A program made the translations under genes and the position numbers. The notes beneath the pieces are model-generated. The model made no database searches. It was given only the letters and a program-made list of their open reading frames with translations, and had not been told where the DNA came from. Shown here in pieces: positions 34,716-43,058 of a DNA stretch of 64,000 bases (position 1 is the stretch's first letter; each line of letters begins with the position of its first letter). Source of the stretch: Vulcanimicrobiota bacterium (lineage in GTDB: Bacteria; Vulcanimicrobiota; Xenobia; Xenobiales; JADMJV01); the NCBI GenBank assembly GCA_019637395.1, contig JAHBVR010000016.1, positions 160,805-224,804 on the forward strand, written 5' to 3'.

Positions 34716-35168
34716 ATGCGCCGCGGCTTCAGTCTGATCGAAGTGATGTTCGCCAGTGGTGTGGCCGCCATCGGGCTGCTCACACTACTGGGCGCACTGC
34801 TATCGGTGAAACGAGCCAGCCTGAAGACCGCCGAAAGCGAACGGGCAGCCGCGCTGGCCGACCAACTGGTCGAACGCACCGTCCGGGAAGTGGCCCGCCG
34901 CGACAACGAGGCTTTTTGGGGCGCGGCCGACGACTCGTCCTGGAAAGCCGGCCAGGATGGCGAATTTCGCTATGAAGTGACTTCCCGGCAAATCATGGCT
35001 CGCAGCGGCGGTGCCCTGGGCATGAGTACCGGCGCCTCCGACAACAACCTGCGCTGTATCTACGTCAAGGTCTGGTGGTGGTCGACCGAAGCCGGCAGCC
35101 GGCAAGGCTACGGCCAGCTTCAAGTGACCACTTCCCGGCTGATCAACCGCATTCGGATCGGCGACTGA
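34716..35168 (+). CDS. prepilin-like protein (PilV/GspI type)
   Basis: 150 residues from ATG 34716 (an ATG at 34698 would add six residues). The type III signal MRRG/FSLIEVMFASGVAAIGLL has Gly before the cleavage site, Phe after it and Glu at +5, as required by the prepilin peptidase. The rest is a small globular head without cysteine pairs. Minor pilins of this type prime pilus or pseudopilus assembly. The next gene starts immediately at the stop. Confidence 0.87.
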   Translation: MRRGFSLIEVMFASGVAAIGLLTLLGALLSVKRASLKTAESERAAALADQLVERTVREVARRDNEAFWGAADDSSWKAGQDGEFRYEVTSRQIMARSGGALGMSTGASDNNLRCIYVKVWWWSTEAGSRQGYGQLQVTTSRLINRIRIGD

Positions 35169-35807
35169 ATGCAACGCCGCGGCTTCACCCTGCTGGAACT
35201 CTCGCTGGCCTCCACCCTGGTAGCCGTGGTTCTAACGGTTGCCAGCGTGCTGCTCTACTACGGCATGCGCAACTGGCGCCAACTCGATCAGACCCAGGAC
35301 GCCAGTTTTCAGCTCAGCAAAGCCTGCCGCCATCTCCGCGAAGAACTCCGCCAAACTTCTTTCAACGAATGCCGGATCGACCACCATGGAGAAATGGGCG
35401 ACGTGGTCACCTTTCTTTCCGCTCTCGACGAGTCCGGCGGGGAAGTCCTCTTCCAGCCCGACGGCAGCCCCTTCTGGCAGCGCAACGTGATGTATTACCT
35501 GATTCAGCCGCCGGGAGACACCTGCCAGGTGGCCGACTGCTCTCACAAGCGCTTGCTGCGTCTGTCCCTGGACACCGGCAAGGCGACCAACGCCGACAGC
35601 GACCCGGCCGTCAGCCAGGAAGATTTGTTGGCGGAACCGCTGGATAAGTTGCGAGCCGATGCGCCGGTCGTGGCCGTCAATCTGAAAAGCCTGACCATTC
35701 AACTGGCCCCCGACCCGGTGGCCTTTCCCGACGAAGTAAAGGTGGAAGTGGTTGGCGAACGCGGTGCGCAGATGCAGTTTTCCGTCTTTCCGAGGAATGT
35801 CCAATGA
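35169..35807 (+). CDS. prepilin-like protein (PilW/GspJ type)
   Basis: 212 residues, ATG directly after the previous stop. Signal MQRRG/FTLLELSLASTLVAVVL shows the Gly/Phe cleavage site and Glu at +5. The head domain has DSDPAVS and CQVADCSHK, with two close cysteines. Position between PilV-like and PilX-like genes matches minor-pilin operons of type IV pili or GspI-J-K of T2SS. The next gene overlaps by ATGA. Confidence 0.87.
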   Translation: MQRRGFTLLELSLASTLVAVVLTVASVLLYYGMRNWRQLDQTQDASFQLSKACRHLREELRQTSFNECRIDHHGEMGDVVTFLSALDESGGEVLFQPDGSPFWQRNVMYYLIQPPGDTCQVADCSHKRLLRLSLDTGKATNADSDPAVSQEDLLAEPLDKLRADAPVVAVNLKSLTIQLAPDPVAFPDEVKVEVVGERGAQMQFSVFPRNVQ

Positions 35808-37774
35808 AGCGCAGGGCTTTCGTGTTGTTGAGCGTGCTGCTGGTCATGCTGGTGGTGGGCATGCTGCTGCGCGCCGCCATCTTTCGCATGCCGGTGGTGA
35901 CCGGAGCCTATCGCCACGCCAGCGACAAGGAAGAAGCGCGCCGCGCCGCCGAATCAGGCCTGGAGTATGCGCTCACCCGGCTGCGTGAAAACCCCCGCTG
36001 GTGCGGCAACTCCAACGACACGGTGGTCGACCAACCAGGCCTGCGAGTGGTCGAGCAACGCGGCAATGTCTTTGGTGAGCTGACCACCGAAGGCAGCGCC
36101 GGTAGCCAGTTCCGCCTCCGTTTCAACTATCAGGACGGTCCCGGAGGTGGCGAAAGCCTGGCCGATCCTCCGTCCGCCTACTGGCTCAAAACTCCCTGGA
36201 TCTCGGTCAACAATCTACTGGGCACCAGCAACGCCAACATCCCTCTGGGCGACGGGCCCGACGGCCGCGTCCTGGACCCACCCAACCTGCACGGTCTGGT
36301 GCCTCCCCAAAGCGTCACCCTGCGCTGCGAAGGAGTGTGCAACCGCCAGTCGGTAGTGGTCGAAAGCGTCTATCGGGTGAGCGCCAACCACGCAGTGGCG
36401 GACGCGGTGGTCATGGCCGGCGGAGATCTCAACCTCAACACCGTCGCCAATATCACACTGGACGCCACTCATCCACGCAACTCGGCCGACAATTGGGTGC
36501 GCCTGCGCACCAAAAAAGGGCTGAACGCCGTGCATCCAGGCGGAGGAGCGGCCGAGCTCAAGGTGGCACCCGGGCGCAAAGCACAATTGGCCAGGGACGC
36601 CGCCCGCGGTCTGGTGGCTCGCTTCGACCCGGACGCGGTTTCGGTGGTGCAGGAAGACGCCAACGACGGCAAAGACTTCTATTCGGTCAAATGGGAAAAC
36701 GTCCATCAAGCCGACAGCAACCCCAACACCAACACGGCCGTGCACATTCCGGCCGGCACTTACGTGGCCTGGGACGATGGCAGCGTTCACTACTTCGACA
36801 AGACTCTCAATCAATATCGCAGATTTATCGCCAACGAAGGCAACCGGGACGACCCCGGAACGGTGGTGAGTCCGCGGCTGGATGAACTGCGTACCGCCAA
36901 AAATCTGGAGAGCAACCCGAATATGTTGGTGCGCGCCCGCGACCTGCCCTACTATCGGGGTGACCAATTGCGCATGGAGCCGGGAGTGCTGTGGAACCTG
37001 AAGAACACCGACATGCTCATTCAGACCTCTCCCAAAGGCGTTCAGGACTTTTCCTTCGTGCCCAAGTTCCCGGCTCCGTCCAGCAGCACTCAGGAAGACT
37101 TTACCGAGCCACCCGGCGGCAGCTATTCGCCTGATAACCTGATGCTTTCCATGGTCAACACCACCATCACCGCCCCCGCCAAGGTCAACCTGCAGTGCTG
37201 CGTCAAAGGCCGTTCAGGCACCATCACCAGCGAAGGCGATATGAGCATCGTAGCCGGCCGCACGCTCACCTTGAAGGGTCAACCCACCAAAATTCAAGAC
37301 CTCGACGATATCGACCCCGCTTTGTTGGCCACTCTGGCCGAAAAGGCCCGGCGCGAAGGCGGCAAAGAAAGAGCCGGAATGGGCCTGGCCGATGACGATA
37401 GCGGTACTTTGCAGCTCAACATCTACAGCAAGGCCGACGTCACCATTTCCTCTTTCGCCGGCCATAGTTATCGCAGCCTGGGCTTCCAAGGGCTGATGTA
37501 CAGCTGGGGTAATTTTCGCCTGAATGCCGGCGAAGCCAATGCTGACCTGCACCGCGGCAATGTGGTGCTGACCGGTTCGCTGGTTTCCTACGGAAATGAC
37601 CCGGTCAGCCAGCAGCCGGGTCAAGGTCCCGATAAGGGCGGCGTCAGCATGATCGCCAATCGCATTCGGCTTACCTTCGACCCTCGTTTCCTACCCGCCA
37701 TCAACCAGCTCCAGCCCGACGGAACGGCCCTCTTTCAATTGACCCGCAGCGCCTATCGCGTCATGCCGCGCTAG
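35804..37774 (+). CDS. PilX/GspK-like minor pilin with a large head
   Basis: 656 residues, far larger than usual PilX (~170) or GspK (~320). The N-terminus MKRRAFVLLSVLLVMLVVGML is pilin-like but Ala replaces the Gly of the cleavage site and Glu+5 is absent, as in GspK-type subunits. Helix EARRAAESGLEYALTRL is the typical PilX/GspK segment. The long C-terminal part is beta-rich, probably a surface or tip domain. With the two smaller prepilins upstream it may form the tip complex of a pilus or pseudopilus. Confidence 0.78.
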   Translation: MKRRAFVLLSVLLVMLVVGMLLRAAIFRMPVVTGAYRHASDKEEARRAAESGLEYALTRLRENPRWCGNSNDTVVDQPGLRVVEQRGNVFGELTTEGSAGSQFRLRFNYQDGPGGGESLADPPSAYWLKTPWISVNNLLGTSNANIPLGDGPDGRVLDPPNLHGLVPPQSVTLRCEGVCNRQSVVVESVYRVSANHAVADAVVMAGGDLNLNTVANITLDATHPRNSADNWVRLRTKKGLNAVHPGGGAAELKVAPGRKAQLARDAARGLVARFDPDAVSVVQEDANDGKDFYSVKWENVHQADSNPNTNTAVHIPAGTYVAWDDGSVHYFDKTLNQYRRFIANEGNRDDPGTVVSPRLDELRTAKNLESNPNMLVRARDLPYYRGDQLRMEPGVLWNLKNTDMLIQTSPKGVQDFSFVPKFPAPSSSTQEDFTEPPGGSYSPDNLMLSMVNTTITAPAKVNLQCCVKGRSGTITSEGDMSIVAGRTLTLKGQPTKIQDLDDIDPALLATLAEKARREGGKERAGMGLADDDSGTLQLNIYSKADVTISSFAGHSYRSLGFQGLMYSWGNFRLNAGEANADLHRGNVVLTGSLVSYGNDPVSQQPGQGPDKGGVSMIANRIRLTFDPRFLPAINQLQPDGTALFQLTRSAYRVMPR

Positions 37775-40066
37775 ATGTCCTATCAAATCCTGCTGGTAGA
37801 AGACGATCTCGATCTACGCGAGACCATGCTGGACGTGCTCAGCGAACAAGGTTATCAGGTGCTGGCGGTGGCCTCCGGCCAGCAAGCCGTCGACCAGGCC
37901 AGTCACCAACACTTCGACCTGGTCATCACCGATATCCGCATGGAAGGGATGGACGGTCTCGAGGCGCTGGAACGCACGCGCAAAATCCAGCCGTCCGTGT
38001 CCAGTCTGGTGGTCAGCGGTTACGCCTCCGAGCACGAAACCCTGAAAGCGCTCTCCTTGAACGTGGGCGGCTATTTGAAAAAGCCCTTCGCCGTCCAGGA
38101 GTTCCTCAACGCCGTGGCCGAGCTGCTGGCTCGCCGTGGAGCCGAAAGCGAGCGCAATCGGGAGCTACTCACTCTGCGCCGGGCTCTCAAGTGGTCTTTG
38201 GAAAATTCCGCCCGCCTGGGAGAAGAACTTTCCTGGACCTCCGCCCGCGGCCGCCCCGACGAAGCCGGGGCCCTGGCTTACCGCCTGGCCACCGCCCTGG
38301 GCCTGGCCCCGCCCGCCTGTGAGCAGATTCGCCTGGCCACCATGCTCTATCCCCTGCAACTCTCACCGCGCTTTCGCATTTCCGCTCAGGCCCTGGAGGA
38401 AAGCTCCATCATGCGCCCCATCGGCAGCGCCCTGAGCGCTTTGCAACAGTCCGCTGAACCGTTGCCGCTGGCGGCGCGGTTGGTCCATTTCAGTTGGCGC
38501 CTGCTGGAGCAGCGCCATCAAATGGGGGAGCTGCCGCCCAGCGAAACGATCGAAGACCCGCTCCTGCGCCCGGCTTATGAGCAAGTGCGCCAGAGCGATT
38601 GGGAAAGCGAGGCCGGTCAGGAAGAGCGCTGGGGCGGCGGCCATAACCCGCAAAGCAGCCTGCTGTTTTTAGGACAGGCCCTGGAGGAGGCCGGCGATCC
38701 GGGGGCGGCCCAGGCCTTCTCCCAATTACTTTCCCAGGAAGGCATCAGCGCCGCCAAAGTAGAGGCGGCTTTGGGCCTGGCCCGGCTCAGTCTGGCCCGC
38801 CAGGACGGCGGGGCCTGCCTGCAGTGGTCGGCGCGGGCGGTCGAACTGAGTTCCCACCTGGGTCCCATCAGCCACGCTCTGGCCCAGTTGGAGCGCGCCC
38901 TGCTGTTGCATCAAGGGAAAGCTCCCCAGGCTCCCTTAGAACTGCAGCAGGCGCTGTCGATGTGCGGCTCGCTACCGCTGGCTCGCGCTCTGGCCCAACT
39001 GGCTCTCGGTCAGAGTGAAGGACTGGAATTCCTGTTGCGTCCGGAAAACCGTGGGGAGATCGGCCGCCGCTGGACCTGGATGCTGGGAGCCGCCCTGGAA
39101 GTATCGGTAGCCACCGAGCCAACCCCGTTACTCTTTCCTTTCGCTCGAGAACTCAGCGAGCTCTTGGCGCGCGGACGGCTCTCGCTTCCCGCCCGGCGCC
39201 GCCTGCTGGCCTGCTGCCAGCAACTGCAGAGCGTGCCCGAAGAACTGGTCACTCGCTTGCTGGCCGATGGCGAAGCCGAAATCCGCGCCGGAGCCCGGCA
39301 TCTCAGCAGCACCCAGGCTCAGCCGCTGATGCGCTTGTTGACACTCGGCTACCTGCAGTGCCACATCGGTCCCAAACGAGTCGAGGAGAGCCAGTGGAAA
39401 TCGAGCAAAAGTAAATATATGCTGGCTTACCTGGCCGCTCACCGGGGTTGGGTCAACGAGGAATTTCTGCTCGAGTGCTTTTGGCCCGATAGCGGGCCGG
39501 GCGGCCGGCGCAACCTGCACAACAATATCTATTACTTGCGCAAATGTCTGAAAGCCCATCTGTCGGAAGAACAAGAACCGATTTTACGCGAAAAAGAGGC
39601 GCTTTGCCTCAATCCCACCCTGGCCCTCTGGCATGATCTGGATGAATTCAACGGCGCCTTCGAAAGTGGCGACCTGCGGCGCACCGTCGAGCTTTACAGC
39701 GGGCCGTTTCTGGAAGGCTGCTACATGGACTGGGTGCTGCCCATCCGCCAAAGCCTGGAAGACAAGTATTTACAGGCTCTGGCTCGATTGGCTCAGAGCA
39801 GCGCCGACCAGGGCCGCTACCAGGAAGCCCTGGAACTGTCCACTCGTTTACTCTCGTCTGATCCGGCCAGCCAGGAAGGGCATCTATTGAAAATGCGCGC
39901 CCATCTGGGGCTGGGCCAGCCGGAAGCAGCTATTCGTCAGTACAAAACCTGCGAGCGCGTCCTGCAGGAAGAACTGCACAGCGAACCCTCCATGGCCCTG
40001 GTCACCGTCTACCAGCGAGCCCGCCACGGTCTGCCCGATGAAGCGATGGAGAAATTGTCGCGCTGA
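37775..40066 (+). CDS. response regulator-SARP fusion (REC + winged helix + BTAD)
   Basis: 763 residues, ATG immediately after the minor-pilin stop. An N-terminal REC domain has acidic pocket ED near residue 10, phospho-acceptor D53 in LVITDIRM and Lys in LKKPF. A ~380-residue helical middle region follows (tetratricopeptide-like, Leu/Ala/Gln rich). Around residue 515 a winged-helix domain starts (LTLGYLQCHIG...KSKYMLAYLAAHRG...LLECFWPD), and from ~625 a bacterial transcriptional activator domain follows (LYSGPFLEGCYMDW, SSADQGRYQEAL). This is SARP architecture placed behind a receiver, an uncommon order. The histidine kinase encoded at 41367 is the likely partner. Confidence 0.88.
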   Translation: MSYQILLVEDDLDLRETMLDVLSEQGYQVLAVASGQQAVDQASHQHFDLVITDIRMEGMDGLEALERTRKIQPSVSSLVVSGYASEHETLKALSLNVGGYLKKPFAVQEFLNAVAELLARRGAESERNRELLTLRRALKWSLENSARLGEELSWTSARGRPDEAGALAYRLATALGLAPPACEQIRLATMLYPLQLSPRFRISAQALEESSIMRPIGSALSALQQSAEPLPLAARLVHFSWRLLEQRHQMGELPPSETIEDPLLRPAYEQVRQSDWESEAGQEERWGGGHNPQSSLLFLGQALEEAGDPGAAQAFSQLLSQEGISAAKVEAALGLARLSLARQDGGACLQWSARAVELSSHLGPISHALAQLERALLLHQGKAPQAPLELQQALSMCGSLPLARALAQLALGQSEGLEFLLRPENRGEIGRRWTWMLGAALEVSVATEPTPLLFPFARELSELLARGRLSLPARRRLLACCQQLQSVPEELVTRLLADGEAEIRAGARHLSSTQAQPLMRLLTLGYLQCHIGPKRVEESQWKSSKSKYMLAYLAAHRGWVNEEFLLECFWPDSGPGGRRNLHNNIYYLRKCLKAHLSEEQEPILREKEALCLNPTLALWHDLDEFNGAFESGDLRRTVELYSGPFLEGCYMDWVLPIRQSLEDKYLQALARLAQSSADQGRYQEALELSTRLLSSDPASQEGHLLKMRAHLGLGQPEAAIRQYKTCERVLQEELHSEPSMALVTVYQRARHGLPDEAMEKLSR

Positions 40067-40076
40067 CATTTAACAA

Positions 40077-40116
40077 ACCGTTCATATCTACATGACCGTT
40101 CATGAAAGCTTCATGA
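40077..40116 (+). promoter_or_regulatory. direct-repeat array upstream of the repeat-protein gene
   Basis: ACCGTTCAT occurs at 40077 and 40095, and TTCATGA-like heptamers occur at 40081 (TTCATAT), 40089 (TACATGA), 40099 and 40110 (both TTCATGA), i.e. spaced 8-11 bases. SARP and OmpR-type winged-helix regulators bind such direct repeats about one helix turn apart; the SARP gene ends ten bases upstream. Confidence 0.55.
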
Positions 40117-40172
40117 TCGTCCCGTCGTTTAATGAGTGCAAGCAATACAGCAAATCGAAGGAGCACTCGACC

Positions 40173-41309
40173 ATGAACATCGGAACCGCTTACGCCAGCT
40201 ACACCAATACTCTCCAGCCCCTGGCCGGCCCCAACGCCATTGCCTCGGCCTCCCAAATTGCGCAGTGCTACGAAGGCTTCAACTCGGCCCTGCAACCCAT
40301 CAACTGGGGCTGCGGCTACTCCTCGCCGGCCATCTCCCCCAATTTCGGCGGCAACGCCATCGCCCAGGCCGGCGGCTGGGGCAATGACTACCAGTCTGCC
40401 GCCGGTGGCTGGGGCAACGACGCCATCGCTCAGTGGGGCGGTCCCGGCAATGACCTGCAACGCGCCTGGGGCGGTCCCGGCAACGACGCCATCGCCCAGT
40501 CCGGCGGCTGGGGCAACGACCGCCAGGTCGCCCGCGGCGGCTGGGGCTCCGATGCCATCCGCCAGGCTGGCGGCTGGGGCAACGACGTGCAACGCGCCCA
40601 CGGCGGTCCAGGACATGACTCCATCCGGCAGAGCGGCGGCTTCGGCAACGACCGCCAAGTCGCCCGCGGCGGCTGGGGCTCCGATGCCATCCGCCAGCAT
40701 GGCGGCTTTGGCAACGACGTGCAGCGCGCCCACGGCGGTTCGGGACATGACCGCATCGCGCAGCGCGGCGGCCCCGGCAACGACCGCCAGGTGGCTCACG
40801 GCGGACGCGGCAGCGATGTCATCCGCCAGCATGGCGGCTTTGGTAACGACGTGCAGCGCGCCCACGGCGGTTCGGGACCTGACCGCATCGCGCAGCGCGG
40901 CGGCCCCGGCAACGACCGCCAGGTGGCTCACGGCGGACGCGGCAGCGATGCCATCCGCCAGCGTGGCGGCGCGGGCAACGACGTGCAGCGCGCCCACGGC
41001 GGCAAAGGCAACGACCGCATTGTGCAAGGCGGCGGGGGCGGCAATGACAGGCTGGTGGCCAACGGCGGCCGGGGCAATGACCGGGTGGTGCAGCGCGGCG
41101 GCGCCGGCAACGACACCCTGCGCTACAACGCCAGCAACGGCAAAGATCGCGTCAACATCAACGGCGGCGCCGGCGACGACAAGGCCGTGCTCAACATGAA
41201 AGGCAAGAACTATACCATCATCGGCAACGACGGAAAAATTCTCGAGCAGCACGGCAAAGGCGGCACCACCGTGCGCCTGCGCGGCGTCGAAGATTACGTC
41301 ATCAAGTAA
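40173..41309 (+). CDS. 11-residue GGxGxD repeat protein, unknown
   Basis: 378 residues from ATG 40173 (AAGGAG at correct spacing). Residues 1-58 are a non-repetitive Ser/Asn/Tyr-rich segment without a Sec signal. From Gly67 to residue 341 there are 25 units with an exact 11-residue period, each starting GG, mostly GGxG(N/S/H)D followed by five residues such as RQVAR, AIRQH or VQRAH. Residues 342-378 form a capping segment (NYTIIGNDGKILEQHGKGG). RTX beta-rolls have nine-residue GGxGxDxUx repeats, so the motif is RTX-like but the period is not; Q/N/G spacing also recalls curlin repeats. Probably an extracellular beta-solenoid, perhaps exported by the neighbouring secretion genes. Inference. Confidence 0.82.
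   Translation: MNIGTAYASYTNTLQPLAGPNAIASASQIAQCYEGFNSALQPINWGCGYSSPAISPNFGGNAIAQAGGWGNDYQSAAGGWGNDAIAQWGGPGNDLQRAWGGPGNDAIAQSGGWGNDRQVARGGWGSDAIRQAGGWGNDVQRAHGGPGHDSIRQSGGFGNDRQVARGGWGSDAIRQHGGFGNDVQRAHGGSGHDRIAQRGGPGNDRQVAHGGRGSDVIRQHGGFGNDVQRAHGGSGPDRIAQRGGPGNDRQVAHGGRGSDAIRQRGGAGNDVQRAHGGKGNDRIVQGGGGGNDRLVANGGRGNDRVVQRGGAGNDTLRYNASNGKDRVNINGGAGDDKAVLNMKGKNYTIIGNDGKILEQHGKGGTTVRLRGVEDYVIK
40371..41195 (+). repeat. 33-bp/132-bp tandem coding repeats
   Basis: Twenty-five 33-base units encode the 11-residue repeats. Four units form a 132-base super-repeat; copies at 40701-40832 and 40833-40964 differ at only a few bases (for example GGCAACGAC/GGTAACGAC and ACATGAC/ACCTGAC), which indicates recent duplication. 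Confidence 0.85.
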
Positions 41310-41315
41310 CCGGCT

Positions 41316-41343
41316 GAGCCGGCCTTCTCCAGGGGGCCGGCTC
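41316..41343 (+). terminator. hairpin after the repeat-protein gene
   Basis: GAGCCGGCC (41316-41324), 10-base loop, GGCCGGCTC (41335-41343). A perfect 9-base stem without a T-run, 7 bases after the stop and about 24 before the kinase start; it may partly end transcription and set the ratio of repeat protein to kinase. Confidence 0.5.
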
Positions 41344-41366
41344 TGGCTAACGTCGAAGCGCGCTCC

Positions 41367-43058
41367 ATGAGCCTGGAACCCGCCCAGTGCCTGTTCGTGG
41401 CCGTCCTGCTCTCGGGGCTGGCCAGCCAGCCCCTGCCGGGCGGAGGTTTGTGGACGGGCTTCGGCGCCTTTGTGCTGGCCGGCCTGTGGCTCCCCAATCT
41501 GGCGCTGGCCAGTCTGGCTTTTATGACCCTGGCCGGCATAGCCATCAGCGCCCTGCGCGCTCCGCGTCCCGCCGGACTGGCCATGGAGGGTCTGGCGCTG
41601 AGCGGGGCTCTGGCGGCCGGCCGAGGCTGGCCCGGCGCGTTTGTCTATCTTCTGGCCAGCTTGCTGCTAGGACTGGCTTTGGGCCGCGGACTGAAACTTG
41701 AAGCCTCGCGTCTCTGGCGGGCCCTGCTGGTGGAAAACCTGTGGAGCGGCTGCGCCAACCTGGTCCTGGCGCTGGTGCTCAGCCGGGCCTATTCGCCCGA
41801 AATGGTGGCCGCCCTGATCGGACTGCAACTGCTGAACGCGCGCGGCAAGCGCAACTTCGCCTACCGGCTACAGTCCGGCGCGGCCCGCGCCACCCTCGGC
41901 GAACTGGCCAACACCGAGCAAAATCTGGCCGATTCGGAAAGAGCCGCTCACACACTACGCTACCAGGTGCAACTGCTCAACTGGCTTTCCGAAGCTCTCA
42001 AAGAACTGGCTGGCCGGCTGCGCACCGAGGACATTCTGCCGATGTTGCAATCGATCACCCAACAGCTTTTCCAACAAGAAGCCACCATCATCTACTGGGA
42101 AGGCCAACAACGCCCCTGGGGCCAACCGTCCGCCGAACTCTCACGCCAGCTCAACTGGGTGCTCCGAGACCAGCAGCCGCTACGCACTCAGAATATCCTG
42201 GGCGTCCCCCTCACGCTGGGCCGCGACGTGCGAGGCGCTATCGTGCTGCAACGCAGCCAGCCGGCCTGGCAGGAGAGCGACCTCCAATCCTTGTTGGCTC
42301 TGAGCCGGGGAGCCGGAGTCAGTCTGAGCAACGCCTCTCTTTTCGCCCAATTAGAAGCCCAGCATCAGCAACTGCTGGAAACTCAAGCCCAGTTGGTGCA
42401 AAGTGGTAAGCTGCGGGCGGTGGGCCAGATGGCCGCGGGCATCGCGCACGAACTCAACTCGCCGCTGGGCGCGGTGTATATGAACCTGGAAATGCTCTGC
42501 AAAAACGCCCCGGAAAACCTGAAAGGCCGTCTGGACCGCGCTCTGCAGGCGACCCAGCGGGCCCGCGCCATTATCGAGAAGCTGCTGGACCATTCGCGTC
42601 CGGCCGCTCCCGATCAGCCGCTAGATCTGGCTGCGGTGGTGCGTGAAGGTATTGATTTCGTAGCCCCTCAATGCGCCGGAGTTAGCCTCACCTGCCAACC
42701 CTTAGAGCCGTTGCGTGTGTGTGGAAGAGCCGGCGAATTGCAGCAAATTCTCACCAACCTGATCCTCAACGCTCGCGATGCCTGTCTGGCCAGCCCTCAG
42801 CCCACCGTCGTCATAGGCTGCGGGCTCGAGGGCGGGCGGGCCGTGCTCTGGGTCAGCGACAACGGTCCGGGCGTACCCGGCGAAGTCGCCGGCCGTCTGT
42901 TTGACCCCTTCTTCACCACCAAGGAACCCGGCCGCGGCACCGGCTTGGGACTTTGGACCAGCCAGGAAATTGCCCGTTCCCACAATGGCTTCCTTGACTT
43001 CGAAAGCCAACCCGGACGTGGCACACGCTTTTGCCTGCGCCTGCCGGTGGCCCCCTGA
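41367..43058 (+). CDS. membrane sensor histidine kinase with GAF domain
   Basis: 563 residues. The first ~160 residues contain five or six hydrophobic helices; a coiled-coil helix near 175-205 is followed by a GAF-like sensor region (about 215-325). The H-box is GIAHELNSPLGAV with His361, the N-box is LILNARDA, G1 is DNGPGVP, the F-box is FDPFFTTK and G2 is GTGLGL. The kinase should autophosphorylate and pass phosphate to a receiver; the REC-SARP protein encoded two genes upstream is the natural candidate. The stop overlaps the next ATG by one base. Confidence 0.93.
   Translation: MSLEPAQCLFVAVLLSGLASQPLPGGGLWTGFGAFVLAGLWLPNLALASLAFMTLAGIAISALRAPRPAGLAMEGLALSGALAAGRGWPGAFVYLLASLLLGLALGRGLKLEASRLWRALLVENLWSGCANLVLALVLSRAYSPEMVAALIGLQLLNARGKRNFAYRLQSGAARATLGELANTEQNLADSERAAHTLRYQVQLLNWLSEALKELAGRLRTEDILPMLQSITQQLFQQEATIIYWEGQQRPWGQPSAELSRQLNWVLRDQQPLRTQNILGVPLTLGRDVRGAIVLQRSQPAWQESDLQSLLALSRGAGVSLSNASLFAQLEAQHQQLLETQAQLVQSGKLRAVGQMAAGIAHELNSPLGAVYMNLEMLCKNAPENLKGRLDRALQATQRARAIIEKLLDHSRPAAPDQPLDLAAVVREGIDFVAPQCAGVSLTCQPLEPLRVCGRAGELQQILTNLILNARDACLASPQPTVVIGCGLEGGRAVLWVSDNGPGVPGEVAGRLFDPFFTTKEPGRGTGLGLWTSQEIARSHNGFLDFESQPGRGTRFCLRLPVAP

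Noticed and set aside
34647..34716. Short inverted repeats GGTGT/ACACC and AGCATG/CATGCT before the first prepilin gene
   Set aside because: Arms of 5-6 bases at this size are expected by chance; no further support for an operator.
40371..41195. CRISPR-like array from regular 33-base spacing
   Set aside because: Repeats are contiguous coding units without unique spacers and keep one reading frame.
40002..41252. Long open frames opposite to and in another frame of the repeat-protein gene (416 and 319 codons)
   Set aside because: They arise from the 33-base period of the repeats; the plus-strand frame at 40173 has the ribosome site, and the others give low-complexity Ala/Val or Ala/Thr strings.
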